Origin: Rhodocaloribacter litoris
GTDB taxonomy: Bacteria > Bacteroidota > Rhodothermia > Rhodothermales > ISCAR-4553
Direction of reading: 5' to 3'
Assembly: GCF_011682235.2 (NCBI RefSeq)
Contig: NZ_CP076718.1
Location: 366,467-430,466, forward strand
DNA length: 64,000 bases
The notes below the pieces were generated by a model. That model was not told the DNA's origin and made no database searches. It worked only from the letters and a program-made list of their open reading frames with translations. This document shows, one piece after another, positions 32,677-43,249 of this stretch. The number at the start of each line of letters is the position of its first letter. Position 1 is the first letter of the stretch. Position numbers and translations under genes: made by a program.

Positions 32677-35600
32677 ATGAGTGAACAGACCCGGCAACTC
32701 GTCCTTCGGCTCCGGCAACGCCTGCAGGCCGTCATCCGCCGTATCACCTTCGCCGAGATGGCGTTCGGGCTGGTGCTGTTGCTGGGGGCGTGCTCGGCCT
32801 ACTGGGTCGTTTCGGTGGCCCTGGAGGCCGGATTCTGGCTGGACGTAACCCCGCGTGCGATCCTTTTCTGGGGCGGCGTGGTGCTGCTGGGCGGGCTTTT
32901 CGTGTATTTCCTGCTGCTGCCCCTGCTCCGGCTGACGGGCTTGCTGCCGGGCCTGTCCGAGGAGCAGGTAGCTCGCCGCATCGGCGCGCACTATCCGGAG
33001 GTATCGGACCGCCTGGTGAACGTCTTGCACCTGGCTTCGGGACGGCACAGCGACGCCCCCGCCCCGCTCATCGACGGGGCGGTGCGGATGCTCACCGAGC
33101 AGGTGCAGCACGTGCCGTTCGAGCAGGTGGAGCGTTTCGAACGGGCCCGCCGGGCCGCCCGCCTGGCGACCGCGCCGGTGTTGCTGCTGCTCGTGTTCCT
33201 GGTCGCCGCCCCGTCGACGTTCGTCGATGCCTCGAAGCGGCTGCTCTCACCGGGGGTGGCGTTTGAGAAACCGGCCCCCTTCTCGTTCGTCGTCGAGCCC
33301 GGGTCGGTCGAACTCGTGCGGGGGGCCTCGCTGGAGGTGGTGGTACACGTTCGGGGTTCGGCCCGGCCCGCACAGGTGCACCTCGTCCTGAACTACCCGG
33401 GCGAGGAGGCCGTGCAAGCCCTCCCGCTCACGCCGGATTCGACGGGGGCGTACCGGCACACGCTGGTGAACGTGCGGCGTACGTTGCGCTACCGGGTCGC
33501 CGCCGGGCACGTCGAGAGCCCCTGGCACACGGTTACGGTCGCCGAGCGCCCGCTGGTGCGTGGCCTGCAGGTCCAGCTGGACTTTCCGGCCTACACGCGC
33601 CTGCCCGCCCGGCGCCTCGAACCCAACGTGGGCGACGTGACGGCCCTGCCCGGCACCGAAGTCTCCGTGGAGGTCGGCACCGGCGGCGAGAACGTCACGG
33701 AGGCGTTCCTGCGCTTCGACGACGGCACGCTGGACACGCTGTCCCTCGACGGGGCCGTGGCCGCCGGCTCGTTCATCCTCCACCGCGAGGGCAGCTACCA
33801 GGTTCTCCTGCGCAACGCCCGGGGCGTCGAAAACGCCGACCCGATCGCCTACCAGCTCCGGCTCCTGCCCGACGCCGAGCCGACGGTCGTCCTGCTGGCC
33901 CCCCCGCCGCTGGCCGACCTCAACGAGCAACGCCAGGCCCTGCTGCGCCTGCGCATCGCGGACGACTTCGGCTTCACCCGCCTGCGCCTCTACTACCGCC
34001 TGGCCGAGAGCCGCTTCGGGCAAACCGGGGATGCCTTCCATGCCCTGGAGCTCCCGCGGCCCGGGCCGCATACCCTCGACCAGGAGATCGAATACCCGTG
34101 GGACCTCCGTGCCACGACCGGCCTCGACCTGGTCCCCGGCGACGTCGTCGAGTACTACGTGGCCGTTTGGGACAACGACACCGTCGCCGGCTACAAATCC
34201 GCCCGCACGCCGTCCCAGCGCCTGCGCTTCCCGTCCCTGGCCGAGCAGTACGAACGCCTGCACGAGCAGGAGAACGACATCGAGGAAACCATCGAAACGC
34301 TGCGGGAGGAAGCCGACCAGGTCCGGCGCCAGTTCGAAGAGCTCCGGGACGCGCTGCGCCGCAAGCCCGAGGCCGGATGGGAGGAGCAGCGCCAGCTCGA
34401 ACAGCTCCAGGAACGCCAGCAACGGCTCGAACAGCGCGTCGAAGAACTCACCAGCGAACTCGACGCCGCCACCCGGCAGATGGAGGAAAACAACCTCGTG
34501 AGCGAAGAGACGCTGGAGCTGTTCCAGGAGCTGCAGGAGGTCGCCGAAGAGATCCGCTCGCCCGAGCTGATGGAGGCCCTGCGCCAGCTCCAGGAGGCCA
34601 TCCAGAACATGAACCTGCAACAGATGCAGCAGGCCCTGGAAAACTTCGACTTCAACGAAGTCCAGTACCGGCAGCGCCTCGAACGCACCCTCGAACTGTT
34701 CAAGCAGCTCCGCCTCCAACAGGGGCTCGAGGAAGTCGCCCGGCGCGCCGGCGAGCTGGCCCGGCAGGAGGAACGCCTCGCCGAGGAAACCGGCAAGCTG
34801 CTCGAGGCGAAGGAAGACCGTGAGGCGAAGGATAATCGCCAGGCGGACGAGGCCCGTGAGACGAACCGGCCCCAGGAAACGTCACGCGAGCCGCAGGAAA
34901 CCGGGGCGGAACGCGACACGACCGGCAACGCACCCGAGAACCGGGATACGCGGCAGGAGGCGAAGGAAACCGGAGCGCCCCCCTCCCGGCAGGAACAGCT
35001 CGCCCGGGAACAGGAACGCGCCCGCGAGGAGATGGAGGCCCTGCAGGAACGGCTCAAGACCCTCCAGGAGCAGATGCAGGAGGTGAAAAACGCCCCGAAG
35101 CAGGAGTTCCAACAACTCAACCAGCAACTGGAGCAACAGGACCTCCCCCGGCAGATGCAGCGCAACGCCGAGCAGTTGCGGCAAAATCAGCTCCAGCCCG
35201 CCCGTCAGGGACAGCAGCAGATGCAGCAGCAGCTCCAGCAGATGCAGCAGCAGCTCCAGCAGATGCAGCAAAACATGCAGGGGCAACAGCTGCAACTGAA
35301 CCTCGCCGGCCTGCGCCGCGCCCTGAGCGACATCCTGACCCTCTCCCAGCAGCAGGAAACCCTGCGGGGTGAGGTCCGCGGCCTGGCCGCCGACAGCCCG
35401 CTCCTGCGCCGCTACGCCCAGGACCAGGTCGTGCTGAGCGAGGGCCTCAGCGTCGTGACCGACTCCCTCCGGTCCCTCGCACGGAACATTCCCCAGATGA
35501 CCCGCGAGGTGCAGCGTCATGCCGGCGAGGCGCTGCGCGAGATGGGCGCCGCCACCGAAGCCATGGCCGAACGCGTTGCCCGGCGCGCCACCGAGCACCA

Positions 35601-36249
35601 GAAAGGAGCCATGACCCACCTCAACGAGCTGGCGCTGCTGCTGTCCGACCTGCTCAACCAGTTGATGAACTCGATGTCCGGCATGTCGAGCAACATGTCG
35701 ATGCAGCAGATGATCCAGCAGTTCCAGCAGATGGCGCAACAACAACAGCAGCTCAACGAGCAGATTCAGCAGCTGCTCAACGACATGCAGGGCAACCGGC
35801 TCGTACAGGACATGCAGGAACGGCTGCGCCAGCTGGCCGGGCAACAGGAACAGATCCGTAACCAGCTCAAGCAGTTCAGCCGCAACCGGGAGTTCCGGAA
35901 CGAGATCCTGGGCGACCTCAACCACATCGCCGAGCAGATGGAAGAGACCATCCGGGAGCTGCAACAGCAACGGGTCAACCGCCGGACCATCGAACGTCAA
36001 CAACAGATCCTGACCCGCCTGCTCGACGCCACCCGTTCCCTCCAGGAACGGGGCAAAGAGAAGCGCCGCGAAAGCCGGACCGGCGAAGACGTCCCCCGCG
36101 AAAGCCCGGGCACCCTTACGCCCCGAGAACAGGCCGAAAAGCTGCGCCGTGACCTGCTGCGGGCGCTGGAAAGCGGCTACGCCCCCGACTACGAGGTACT
36201 GATCAAACGCTACTTCGAGCTCCTGCAGCAGATGTCCCGCGAGGACTGA
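32677..36249 (+). CDS. DUF4175 family membrane protein with very long coiled coil
   Basis: A 1190-residue protein. Two membrane helices lie near residues 27-50 and 60-82 and a third near 165-185 (ATAPVLLLLVFLVAAPSTFV). A beta-rich region of repeated Ig-like modules (about 190-500) follows. From about residue 515 to near the end comes a very long Gln/Glu/Arg-rich coiled coil. It contains Q-rich heptads (MQQQLQQ) and a Pro/Gln linker near 710-790. DUF4175 proteins are found in Rhodothermota and Bacteroidota. They are membrane-tethered and probably reach into the periplasm as a scaffold; the function is unknown. No enzymatic motif is seen. Confidence 0.85.
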   Translation: MSEQTRQLVLRLRQRLQAVIRRITFAEMAFGLVLLLGACSAYWVVSVALEAGFWLDVTPRAILFWGGVVLLGGLFVYFLLLPLLRLTGLLPGLSEEQVARRIGAHYPEVSDRLVNVLHLASGRHSDAPAPLIDGAVRMLTEQVQHVPFEQVERFERARRAARLATAPVLLLLVFLVAAPSTFVDASKRLLSPGVAFEKPAPFSFVVEPGSVELVRGASLEVVVHVRGSARPAQVHLVLNYPGEEAVQALPLTPDSTGAYRHTLVNVRRTLRYRVAAGHVESPWHTVTVAERPLVRGLQVQLDFPAYTRLPARRLEPNVGDVTALPGTEVSVEVGTGGENVTEAFLRFDDGTLDTLSLDGAVAAGSFILHREGSYQVLLRNARGVENADPIAYQLRLLPDAEPTVVLLAPPPLADLNEQRQALLRLRIADDFGFTRLRLYYRLAESRFGQTGDAFHALELPRPGPHTLDQEIEYPWDLRATTGLDLVPGDVVEYYVAVWDNDTVAGYKSARTPSQRLRFPSLAEQYERLHEQENDIEETIETLREEADQVRRQFEELRDALRRKPEAGWEEQRQLEQLQERQQRLEQRVEELTSELDAATRQMEENNLVSEETLELFQELQEVAEEIRSPELMEALRQLQEAIQNMNLQQMQQALENFDFNEVQYRQRLERTLELFKQLRLQQGLEEVARRAGELARQEERLAEETGKLLEAKEDREAKDNRQADEARETNRPQETSREPQETGAERDTTGNAPENRDTRQEAKETGAPPSRQEQLAREQERAREEMEALQERLKTLQEQMQEVKNAPKQEFQQLNQQLEQQDLPRQMQRNAEQLRQNQLQPARQGQQQMQQQLQQMQQQLQQMQQNMQGQQLQLNLAGLRRALSDILTLSQQQETLRGEVRGLAADSPLLRRYAQDQVVLSEGLSVVTDSLRSLARNIPQMTREVQRHAGEALREMGAATEAMAERVARRATEHQKGAMTHLNELALLLSDLLNQLMNSMSGMSSNMSMQQMIQQFQQMAQQQQQLNEQIQQLLNDMQGNRLVQDMQERLRQLAGQQEQIRNQLKQFSRNREFRNEILGDLNHIAEQMEETIRELQQQRVNRRTIERQQQILTRLLDATRSLQERGKEKRRESRTGEDVPRESPGTLTPREQAEKLRRDLLRALESGYAPDYEVLIKRYFELLQQMSRED
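35221..35280 (+). repeat. 21-bp tandem repeat inside the DUF4175 coiled coil
   Basis: Two exact copies of a 21-base unit (35221-35241 and 35242-35262) plus a partial third encode MQQQLQQ heptads. The repeat is in frame and coding, and may be prone to copy-number change. Confidence 0.85.
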
Positions 36250-36262
36250 TCCCGGCGCCCGG

Positions 36263-36781
36263 TCAGACCGGCTCCAGGAACCGGGATCGGAGCTCCGGGG
36301 TAGGCAAGCGGCACGTATCCCGCCTGCCGAACCAGCGATAGCGATTCCGGGCGATCCAGTCATAGACCCGGTCGCGGAGCCGGCGTGGTACCACGATGAA
36401 GGCGTAGAGCAACGGCCAGGCACCGGAGAGACGCCGCGCGATACGCAACGCCGCCGTCGAACGCGTATAGACCTTCCCGTCCTCGATCAGCACGATGCTC
36501 TCGGGACGGTCGTCCGGAACCCTCAGCGCCTGCAACAGCGCCCGCGCCGTTTCGGATTGCAGCGCGGCAAAGCGGAAGTACCCATCGGGATCGTGATCGA
36601 TCACAAAGTTGACGCTGCCGTTACACAGGTTACAGACCCCGTCAAACAGGATGATGCCCTGTTCGGACAGGGGGGGACGCTCCTCCGGCGCGGCCGTCGC
36701 CGGGGCCGGGGCCGCAGGGCCGGTCGTTTCTCCGGTCACGCCAGGGGCCCGGTTTGTCGGGTTGCTTGAAAATCCCGGCAT
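36263..36781 (-). CDS. DCC family thiol-disulfide oxidoreductase (DUF393)
   Basis: A 172-residue protein. The DCC motif is ILFDGVCNLCNGSVNFVI with C50 and C53 (D-x-x-C-x-x-C). DPDGYFRFAALQSETARALL and VLIEDGKVYTRSTAALRIAR follow, and it ends with the Cys-containing IARNRYRWFGRRDTCRLPTP. Family members are thioredoxin-like proteins of uncertain substrate. The first 40 residues are Pro/Ala-rich and may be dispensable. It is convergent with the DUF4175 gene and divergent from the glycogen-synthase-like gene. Confidence 0.9.
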   Translation of the reverse strand: MPGFSSNPTNRAPGVTGETTGPAAPAPATAAPEERPPLSEQGIILFDGVCNLCNGSVNFVIDHDPDGYFRFAALQSETARALLQALRVPDDRPESIVLIEDGKVYTRSTAALRIARRLSGAWPLLYAFIVVPRRLRDRVYDWIARNRYRWFGRRDTCRLPTPELRSRFLEPV

Positions 36782-36918
36782 ATCTTCTTAAATTATAAGG
36801 CTAGTTTTATTTCGTACAAACGAGCGGCATACAGGATCCGCAACGGCCTCCGCCGCGGATCGCGGCCGCCGCCCCACAGGAAGCCGCACAACCTCCACTC
36901 ACCTTAACATCCAGTAGC
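36782..36918. promoter_or_regulatory. AT-rich divergent promoter region
   Basis: The 137-base gap between the divergent DCC and glycogen-synthase-like genes begins with an AT-rich block (36782-36825), rare in this GC-rich window. It contains TAGTTTTA on the plus strand and TAATTTAA on the minus strand, both near matches to the Bacteroidota TAnnTTTG element. Promoters for one or both genes are likely here. Confidence 0.4.
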
Positions 36919-37686
36919 ATGACAAACGCGATGAGGACTCTTTTTGTCTCAGGAGAAGTGGCCCCCTTCACGAAAGACACGGAGCTTTCGGAGGTGGCCC
37001 TTTCTCTTCCGGCCCGGCTGTTCGAGACGGGCAACTACGAAACGCGCATCATGATGCCGCGCTACGGGATCGTGAGCGAGCGCAAGAACCGCCTGCACGA
37101 GGTCATCCGCCTGTCCGGTACCGAGATTCCATTAGGAGACGAAAAAGAGACACTCAAGGTTAAGGTTGCTTCCATCCCCGGCTTCCGCCTTCAGGTCTAT
37201 TTCATGGACAACACCCGGCTGTTCAAGCGCAAGGGCATCTTTGCCGACAAGCAGGGTAAGCTGTTTCCCGACAACCTCGAACGGGCCCTCTTCTTCGGCC
37301 GCGGGGTGATTGAGACGATCCGCTCGCTGGGCTGGGCCCCGGACGTGGTGCACACGCTGGGCTGGATCAGCGGCCTGGTGCCGGCCCTGCTCCGCACCGA
37401 ATACGCCGCCGACCCCCTGTTCCAGGACGCCAAGATCCTCTTCACCCCGCAGGTGGTCGACTTCGAAGCCCGTTTCACCGAAGCCCAGTGCAAGCGCTTC
37501 GGGCTGCCTTCCGATCTGGCCGGCAAGACGCCCGTGGAAATCGGCCTTGCCCATGCCGATGCCGTCCTGTATCCGCCCTCCTGGGAACAGCCGGAAAACG
37601 GTCCCCGGCTCAGCGGCGGGCGTGAAGAAATGGCAGAGCAGGCCGCTTCCCTGTACGAACAGGTGCTAAACGGCGTACCCGCCTGA
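36919..37686 (+). CDS. Glycogen/starch synthase-like protein, N-terminal domain only
   Basis: A 255-residue protein equivalent to the N-terminal Rossmann domain of GT5 glycogen synthases. SGEVAPFTKDTELSEVALSLP, then RIMMPRYGIVSERKNRLHEV, ALFFGRGVIETIRSLGWAPD and VVHTLGWISGLVPALL follow that family. It lacks the C-terminal GT-B domain that holds the nucleotide sugar, and the KTGGL motif is altered to KDTEL (19-23). It is therefore probably not a catalytic synthase. A gene of this type beside a DUF4270 lipoprotein is typical of Bacteroidota. A second in-frame ATG is at 36931. Confidence 0.8.
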   Translation: MTNAMRTLFVSGEVAPFTKDTELSEVALSLPARLFETGNYETRIMMPRYGIVSERKNRLHEVIRLSGTEIPLGDEKETLKVKVASIPGFRLQVYFMDNTRLFKRKGIFADKQGKLFPDNLERALFFGRGVIETIRSLGWAPDVVHTLGWISGLVPALLRTEYAADPLFQDAKILFTPQVVDFEARFTEAQCKRFGLPSDLAGKTPVEIGLAHADAVLYPPSWEQPENGPRLSGGREEMAEQAASLYEQVLNGVPA

Positions 37687-37723
37687 AACCTGCGCCCGCA
37701 CACCGGCATACATACTCCCCCGC

Positions 37724-37762
37724 GTAAAAACCCCATCGACATCCGTCGCGTGGGGTTTTTAC
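37724..37762. terminator. Bidirectional intrinsic terminator
   Basis: GTAAAAACCCCA (37724-37735) pairs exactly with TGGGGTTTTTAC (37751-37762). The A-run and T-run make it a terminator for both strands. It lies 38 bases after the glycogen-synthase-like gene and separates it from the DUF4270 gene. Confidence 0.85.
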
Positions 37763-37845
37763 TATCCGTGCTCCGCGGCATACGATTGCTTCGTCCCGGC
37801 CCGTTAAAGAGCATCTCATACCGATTCTCCGAACCCGCATCTTCC

Positions 37846-39015
37846 ATGTATCGCCCAGCCCTTTCGTGCGGTGCCTTGCTGCTTGCCCTGTCCGTCCTCA
37901 CCGCCTGTGAAGACCCTTCCAGCGTAGGACTCGACCTCGTCGGAGAGCAGGGGGGGCAGCCCTTCGTCGTCGCCGTGCCGCCGGCGGTCATCGAGCAGGA
38001 GGTGCTCAGCGACGTCACCGGCACGATCGGCACCACCGGCACGATCCTCCGCACCCTCGCCGGGCAGGTGGAGGACCCGCTCCTGGGCCGCATCACCACG
38101 ACCGGCCACATCGACTTCCAGGCCCCTTCCAGCGTGCCCGAGAACTTCCGGAACGGCCAGGTTTCCTCCACCACGCTGGAGATGACGATCGACTACGTCT
38201 ACGGTGACACGACGCAACCGCTCGTCCTCACCCTGCACGACATCCCGGAGGCCTGGAATGCCAGCGGCACGACGGCCGACACGCTCATCACGGCGAGGCC
38301 GGAGGTCGTCACGGAGATCCGCTTTGCCCCCACCGACTCGCTCGTGACGGTGGCCCTGCCCGAGGCCTGGGTCGCCGCCCACGACGCCCGCCTCCGGGCA
38401 ACGACCTTCAACGACGACTTCCACGGCTTTCAACTCGCCTGGCGATCGGGTGGGGCCGTCGTCGGCTTCAGTCCCGGCGGGTTCCGGCTCCGCGCCGTTG
38501 CCGGCACCGACACGGTGGCCTTTCCTGCCGCCAAAAGCGTCACCCGCATCGAACACACCGGGGGGCCCGACCTCGGCCCGGACCGGATCCTGCTGCAGGA
38601 CGGCACCGGGCTGAACGTGCGCCTCCGGTTCGACTTCACCGCGGAGACGCTGCGCAACCATGCCGTCAACCGGGCCCGGCTGCGCCTCCCGACCGACACC
38701 CTCACCCTGCAGGAGACCCCCCCCGGCTTCGTGCGGCCCCCGCTCGGAGAAGTCGTCCTCTACGGCATCACCCCGGACGACACCCCCGTCCAGATCACCC
38801 GGGTCTCCCGCAACGCCGACGGCCAGTACGTGTTCGAAACCGCCGGCCTTCTGAACGTGATCCAGCGTATGGTGCTCGAAGAAGAGATCTTCGACCGTTT
38901 CCGCCTGGCCGTCCCGACCGAACAGAACACCCTCAACGCCGCCCTCCTGCTCCGCGACACGACCGGTACGGGCGGCCCGGCCGTCCTGCTCACCCTGACC
39001 TCGCCGGACAACTAG
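37846..39015 (+). CDS. DUF4270-type lipoprotein
   Basis: A 389-residue lipoprotein with signal MYRPALSCGALLLALSVLTAC (C21) followed by EDPSSVGLDLVG, the beginning typical of DUF4270 proteins in Bacteroidota. The body is beta-rich (repeated T-L-x-V strands) and has no enzyme motif. DUF4270 lipoproteins lie on the cell surface or periplasmic side; function is unknown. The ATG at 37846 is chosen for the signal peptide. The outer-membrane barrel gene follows 3 bases downstream, so both are likely cotranscribed. The DUF4270 label rests on context and the N-terminus, not on a search. Confidence 0.75.
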   Translation: MYRPALSCGALLLALSVLTACEDPSSVGLDLVGEQGGQPFVVAVPPAVIEQEVLSDVTGTIGTTGTILRTLAGQVEDPLLGRITTTGHIDFQAPSSVPENFRNGQVSSTTLEMTIDYVYGDTTQPLVLTLHDIPEAWNASGTTADTLITARPEVVTEIRFAPTDSLVTVALPEAWVAAHDARLRATTFNDDFHGFQLAWRSGGAVVGFSPGGFRLRAVAGTDTVAFPAAKSVTRIEHTGGPDLGPDRILLQDGTGLNVRLRFDFTAETLRNHAVNRARLRLPTDTLTLQETPPGFVRPPLGEVVLYGITPDDTPVQITRVSRNADGQYVFETAGLLNVIQRMVLEEEIFDRFRLAVPTEQNTLNAALLLRDTTGTGGPAVLLTLTSPDN

Positions 39016-39018
39016 CCC

Positions 39019-40350
39019 ATGAACCGTTTCCTTCCTTCCTCCCGCTGCCTTCTGCTGTGCGTGCTGCTGGCCCTGCCCGGCCTCCGGAGCGGGTATGCCC
39101 AGCAAACGAACGACGGCTCCATCTACTCCCGGTTCGGGCTGGGGGAACTGCGCACCTTCTACTCGTCCCAGATCCAGGCCATGGGAGGCGGCGGCACCGG
39201 CTTCCCGTCCTTCAACGCGATGAACCCGTCCTTCAACGCGATGAACCTGAGCAACCCGGCCTCCTGGGGCGCCCAGGTGCTCACCCGCGTCTCCGGGGGA
39301 CTGTTCTATGAAAACATCCAGGCCACGGATGCCTCGGATGCCCGCAGCCGCCTCGCCTCGGGCACGTTCAACGGCGTCCATATCAGCTTTCCCCTCAAGT
39401 CCCAGACGCTGGGGGTCGGACTGGCTTTCGTGCCGTTCTCCCGGGTCAGCTATCGGGTGGCCGTCGAGGGCACGTTACCGGCCACCGACGGGCTCGAGGA
39501 GGTACCCTACGTCGTCAACTACAAAGGGAACGGGGGACTTCAGCAGATCGTCGGCGGGTTCGGCTGGCAGATCAACAACCACATCGCCGCCGGGGCCGCC
39601 GCCCATTTCATCTTCGGCATCCTGGAAGAGCGGCGTGAAACCCGCTTTGCCAGCGGCGCCTACCAGCGCGCCGACGTGGCCAATGCAACCCGCCTGGCCG
39701 GGATAACGGGCACCGGGGGGGTTCTCATCCGCCTGCCCGGGGTGTTCCGCCGGCAGGACGCACTCTCGGTCGGCCTGGCCCTCACCCTGCCAGCCACGCT
39801 CACCGGCACGCGCGTCCGCACCCTGGAGACCAGCGTCGAGGCCGACACCCTGGGCGGCGAGCTCTCCGGCAAGGTACACCTCCCCTACGGCCTCGGCTTC
39901 GGCGTCGCCTACCGGCCCGACCTCCGCTGGACGTTCATCGCGGATGCCCGCTACGAACCCTGGAGCACCTTCGAAAGCGACTTCACCTTCCCCGGCTACA
40001 CCCCCGGCGGGCACTCCCTGCAGGACCGGCTGCGCCTCTCCGCCGGCATTGAATTCCTCCCGGCCGGGCGCGATCTTCTGGCCTCCTACTTCCGCCGCAC
40101 GGCCTACCGGATCGGGTTCTACGTCGATCGGTCGTATGCGTCTCCCCTGCCGGAGGAGACCATCCGCACCTTCGCCCTCACCGGCGGCCTCAGCCTGCCT
40201 ACCCTGAATGCCGGCACGCGAATTGATCTCAACGTAGAACTGGGCACACGCGGCACCACCGAACGCGGCCTCATCCGGGACCGCTTCATCCGCATCGGGG
40301 TCAACCTCAACCTCGGCGAACTCTGGTTCGTCAAGCGGAAACTCGGTTGA
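39019..40350 (+). CDS. Outer-membrane beta-barrel protein (FadL/PorV-like)
   Basis: A 443-residue protein with a signal peptide ending SGYAQ. It then shows the Bacteroidota barrel pattern SIYSRFGLGELRTFYSSQIQ, AMGGGGTGFPSFNAMN and NLSNPASWG, with alternating aromatic strands to the end. Such proteins resemble FadL-type or PorV-type channels. An exact 21-base tandem duplication (39204-39245) repeats NPSFNAM-type residues in the plug/hatch segment. It lies 3 bases after the DUF4270 gene and 50 before the TPR gene. Confidence 0.82.
   Translation: MNRFLPSSRCLLLCVLLALPGLRSGYAQQTNDGSIYSRFGLGELRTFYSSQIQAMGGGGTGFPSFNAMNPSFNAMNLSNPASWGAQVLTRVSGGLFYENIQATDASDARSRLASGTFNGVHISFPLKSQTLGVGLAFVPFSRVSYRVAVEGTLPATDGLEEVPYVVNYKGNGGLQQIVGGFGWQINNHIAAGAAAHFIFGILEERRETRFASGAYQRADVANATRLAGITGTGGVLIRLPGVFRRQDALSVGLALTLPATLTGTRVRTLETSVEADTLGGELSGKVHLPYGLGFGVAYRPDLRWTFIADARYEPWSTFESDFTFPGYTPGGHSLQDRLRLSAGIEFLPAGRDLLASYFRRTAYRIGFYVDRSYASPLPEETIRTFALTGGLSLPTLNAGTRIDLNVELGTRGTTERGLIRDRFIRIGVNLNLGELWFVKRKLG
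39204..39245 (+). repeat. 21-bp in-frame tandem duplication in the barrel gene
   Basis: The unit CCCGTCCTTCAACGCGATGA plus one A occurs twice in tandem (39204-39224, 39225-39245). It adds seven residues next to the conserved GG..N..NPAS region without breaking the frame. It looks recent, because the copies are identical. Confidence 0.9.
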
Positions 40351-40400
40351 GGGCTCGGTGTCTATATTGAGATAGCTCTACCAAACCGGCTTGCCTGACC

Positions 40401-41720
40401 ATGAAAAACCGACGCGCATACCTTCGCCGGCTCCTGTTCGGATGGGCGCTGACGCTGACCGCCTTCACCCTGACGGCCAAAGCCCAGCCGGCGGAAGCCC
40501 AGGAAAAGCCCTCCCAGCAGGAGATTGCCATTCACTACAGCCTGTATTACGAAGAGTATAAAAACGGCAACTACGAGGCGGCCCTCCCCAACCTGCGCTG
40601 GATCCTCAAAAACGCCCCGGGCTTTGGCCGGAACGACGACCGAAACTTCGAGCGCGCCGTCGAAGTCTACGAAAAGCTGGCCGAAGCGGCCGAGTCGGAA
40701 GCACTGCGCCGTGCCTACCTGGACTCGGCGTTGATTATGCTGGACACCGCCGTGCCCACCATTCAGGGCGTCGACGGCAACATCGACCCCTATGCCTGGC
40801 TCATCAAAAAGGGCAACTTCATCCTCCAGCACCGAAACGACCTCCCCGACCTGGTCGATAGCGTGGCGGTCATCTACCGCCAGGCCTGGGAACTCAAGCC
40901 CAAAGAGACCCCCCTCTATTACATCGAATACATCATCCGGGACTATATCAGCAAGGGCGACAAAGCCGCCGCCGTCGCCTTCATGGAAGAGGTGGAACAG
41001 CACCGGGCCGACGATCCCGAAGTGATGAACCGCCTCACCGAGTTCCGCGGCGCGCTGTTCACCTCCCCCGAGGAACGCATCACCTTCCTCGAACAGCAGC
41101 TGGAGAAGAAGCCGGATGACCTGGCGCTGATCTCCGAACTGTTCGACCTGTACCGGCAAGCCGGCTACCGCGACAAGATGTACGAAATGGGCGAAAAGTT
41201 GCAGCAGATGCAACCGACGGCCCGCATCTACCGCATGCTCGGCAAGATGTACCTGGAAGACGGCAACACGGAAGAGGCCATCCGCCTCTACGAGCAGTCG
41301 CTCCAGCTGGAAGGCGGCCGTGACCACGCCCGCGAGGTGTACTACAACATCGGCATCGCCCACCAGCAGGAGGGGCGCTTCTCCCGGGCCCGCACGGCGT
41401 TCCGGCAGGCCCTCGAAGCCGACCCCAACTACGGCATGGCCCTCATCGCCATCGGCGACCTCTACGTGCAGGCCGTGCAGAACTGCGGCACCTTCGAACG
41501 GGAAGACCGGGCCGTCTACTGGCTGGCCACCGACTACTACGAACGCGCCCGCGCCCGCGACCCGCAGGTCGCCAACATCGCCACGCAGCGAATCAACAGC
41601 ATCGCCCGCTTCTATCCCAGCGCCGAGGACAAGTTCTTCAAGAACTGGAACCCGGGCGACTCCTACAAGGTCGACTACGGTTGCTACACCTGGATCAACG
41701 AAACCACGACCGTGCGCTGA
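40401..41720 (+). CDS. TPR-repeat protein, exported
   Basis: A 439-residue protein with a signal peptide (LLFGWALTLTAFTLTAKAQ). It has TPR-type helical repeats, for example HYSLYYEEYKNGNYEAALPN, ARIYRMLGKMYLEDGNTEEA and EVYYNIGIAHQQEGRFSRAR. It ends in a Cys/Trp-containing segment, GDSYKVDYGCYTWINETTTV. This form is known from Bacteroidota as a periplasmic TPR protein of unknown role. It would be a scaffold. An intrinsic terminator follows. Confidence 0.85.
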   Translation: MKNRRAYLRRLLFGWALTLTAFTLTAKAQPAEAQEKPSQQEIAIHYSLYYEEYKNGNYEAALPNLRWILKNAPGFGRNDDRNFERAVEVYEKLAEAAESEALRRAYLDSALIMLDTAVPTIQGVDGNIDPYAWLIKKGNFILQHRNDLPDLVDSVAVIYRQAWELKPKETPLYYIEYIIRDYISKGDKAAAVAFMEEVEQHRADDPEVMNRLTEFRGALFTSPEERITFLEQQLEKKPDDLALISELFDLYRQAGYRDKMYEMGEKLQQMQPTARIYRMLGKMYLEDGNTEEAIRLYEQSLQLEGGRDHAREVYYNIGIAHQQEGRFSRARTAFRQALEADPNYGMALIAIGDLYVQAVQNCGTFEREDRAVYWLATDYYERARARDPQVANIATQRINSIARFYPSAEDKFFKNWNPGDSYKVDYGCYTWINETTTVR

Positions 41721-41742
41721 TCCGATCCCCCACAAGCCTGCG

Positions 41743-41779
41743 AAAGCCGGTGCCCTCCAACGCACCGGCTTTCTCTTTT
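41743..41779 (+). terminator. Rho-independent terminator after the TPR gene
   Basis: AAAGCCGGTGC (41743-41753) pairs exactly with GCACCGGCTTT (41762-41772) around an 8-base loop. CTCTTTT follows. It lies 22 bases past the TPR stop and separates that transcript from eno. Confidence 0.88.
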
Positions 41780-41934
41780 CGAGGCCGGCGAGCGATCCCG
41801 CCCCCGCAGGCCGCCACCGGCCGGGGTCCGTCTTAACGTGTTTCTCCCGAACGGCCCCCTTGTTATTCCGGCGTGGGATGTCGATTTTCACGCGATCCGT
41901 TTTCCAACCTCGTTTCATCGTTTTCTGCGCATAG

Positions 41935-43224
<1,290 letters not shown>

Positions 43225-43249
43225 GCCGTTTCTCCATCCCCTGCCGTCA

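Noticed and set aside
35100..35290. Q-rich repeat as a non-coding tandem repeat
   Set aside because: It is in frame inside the DUF4175 gene and encodes heptads, so it is listed only as a coding repeat.
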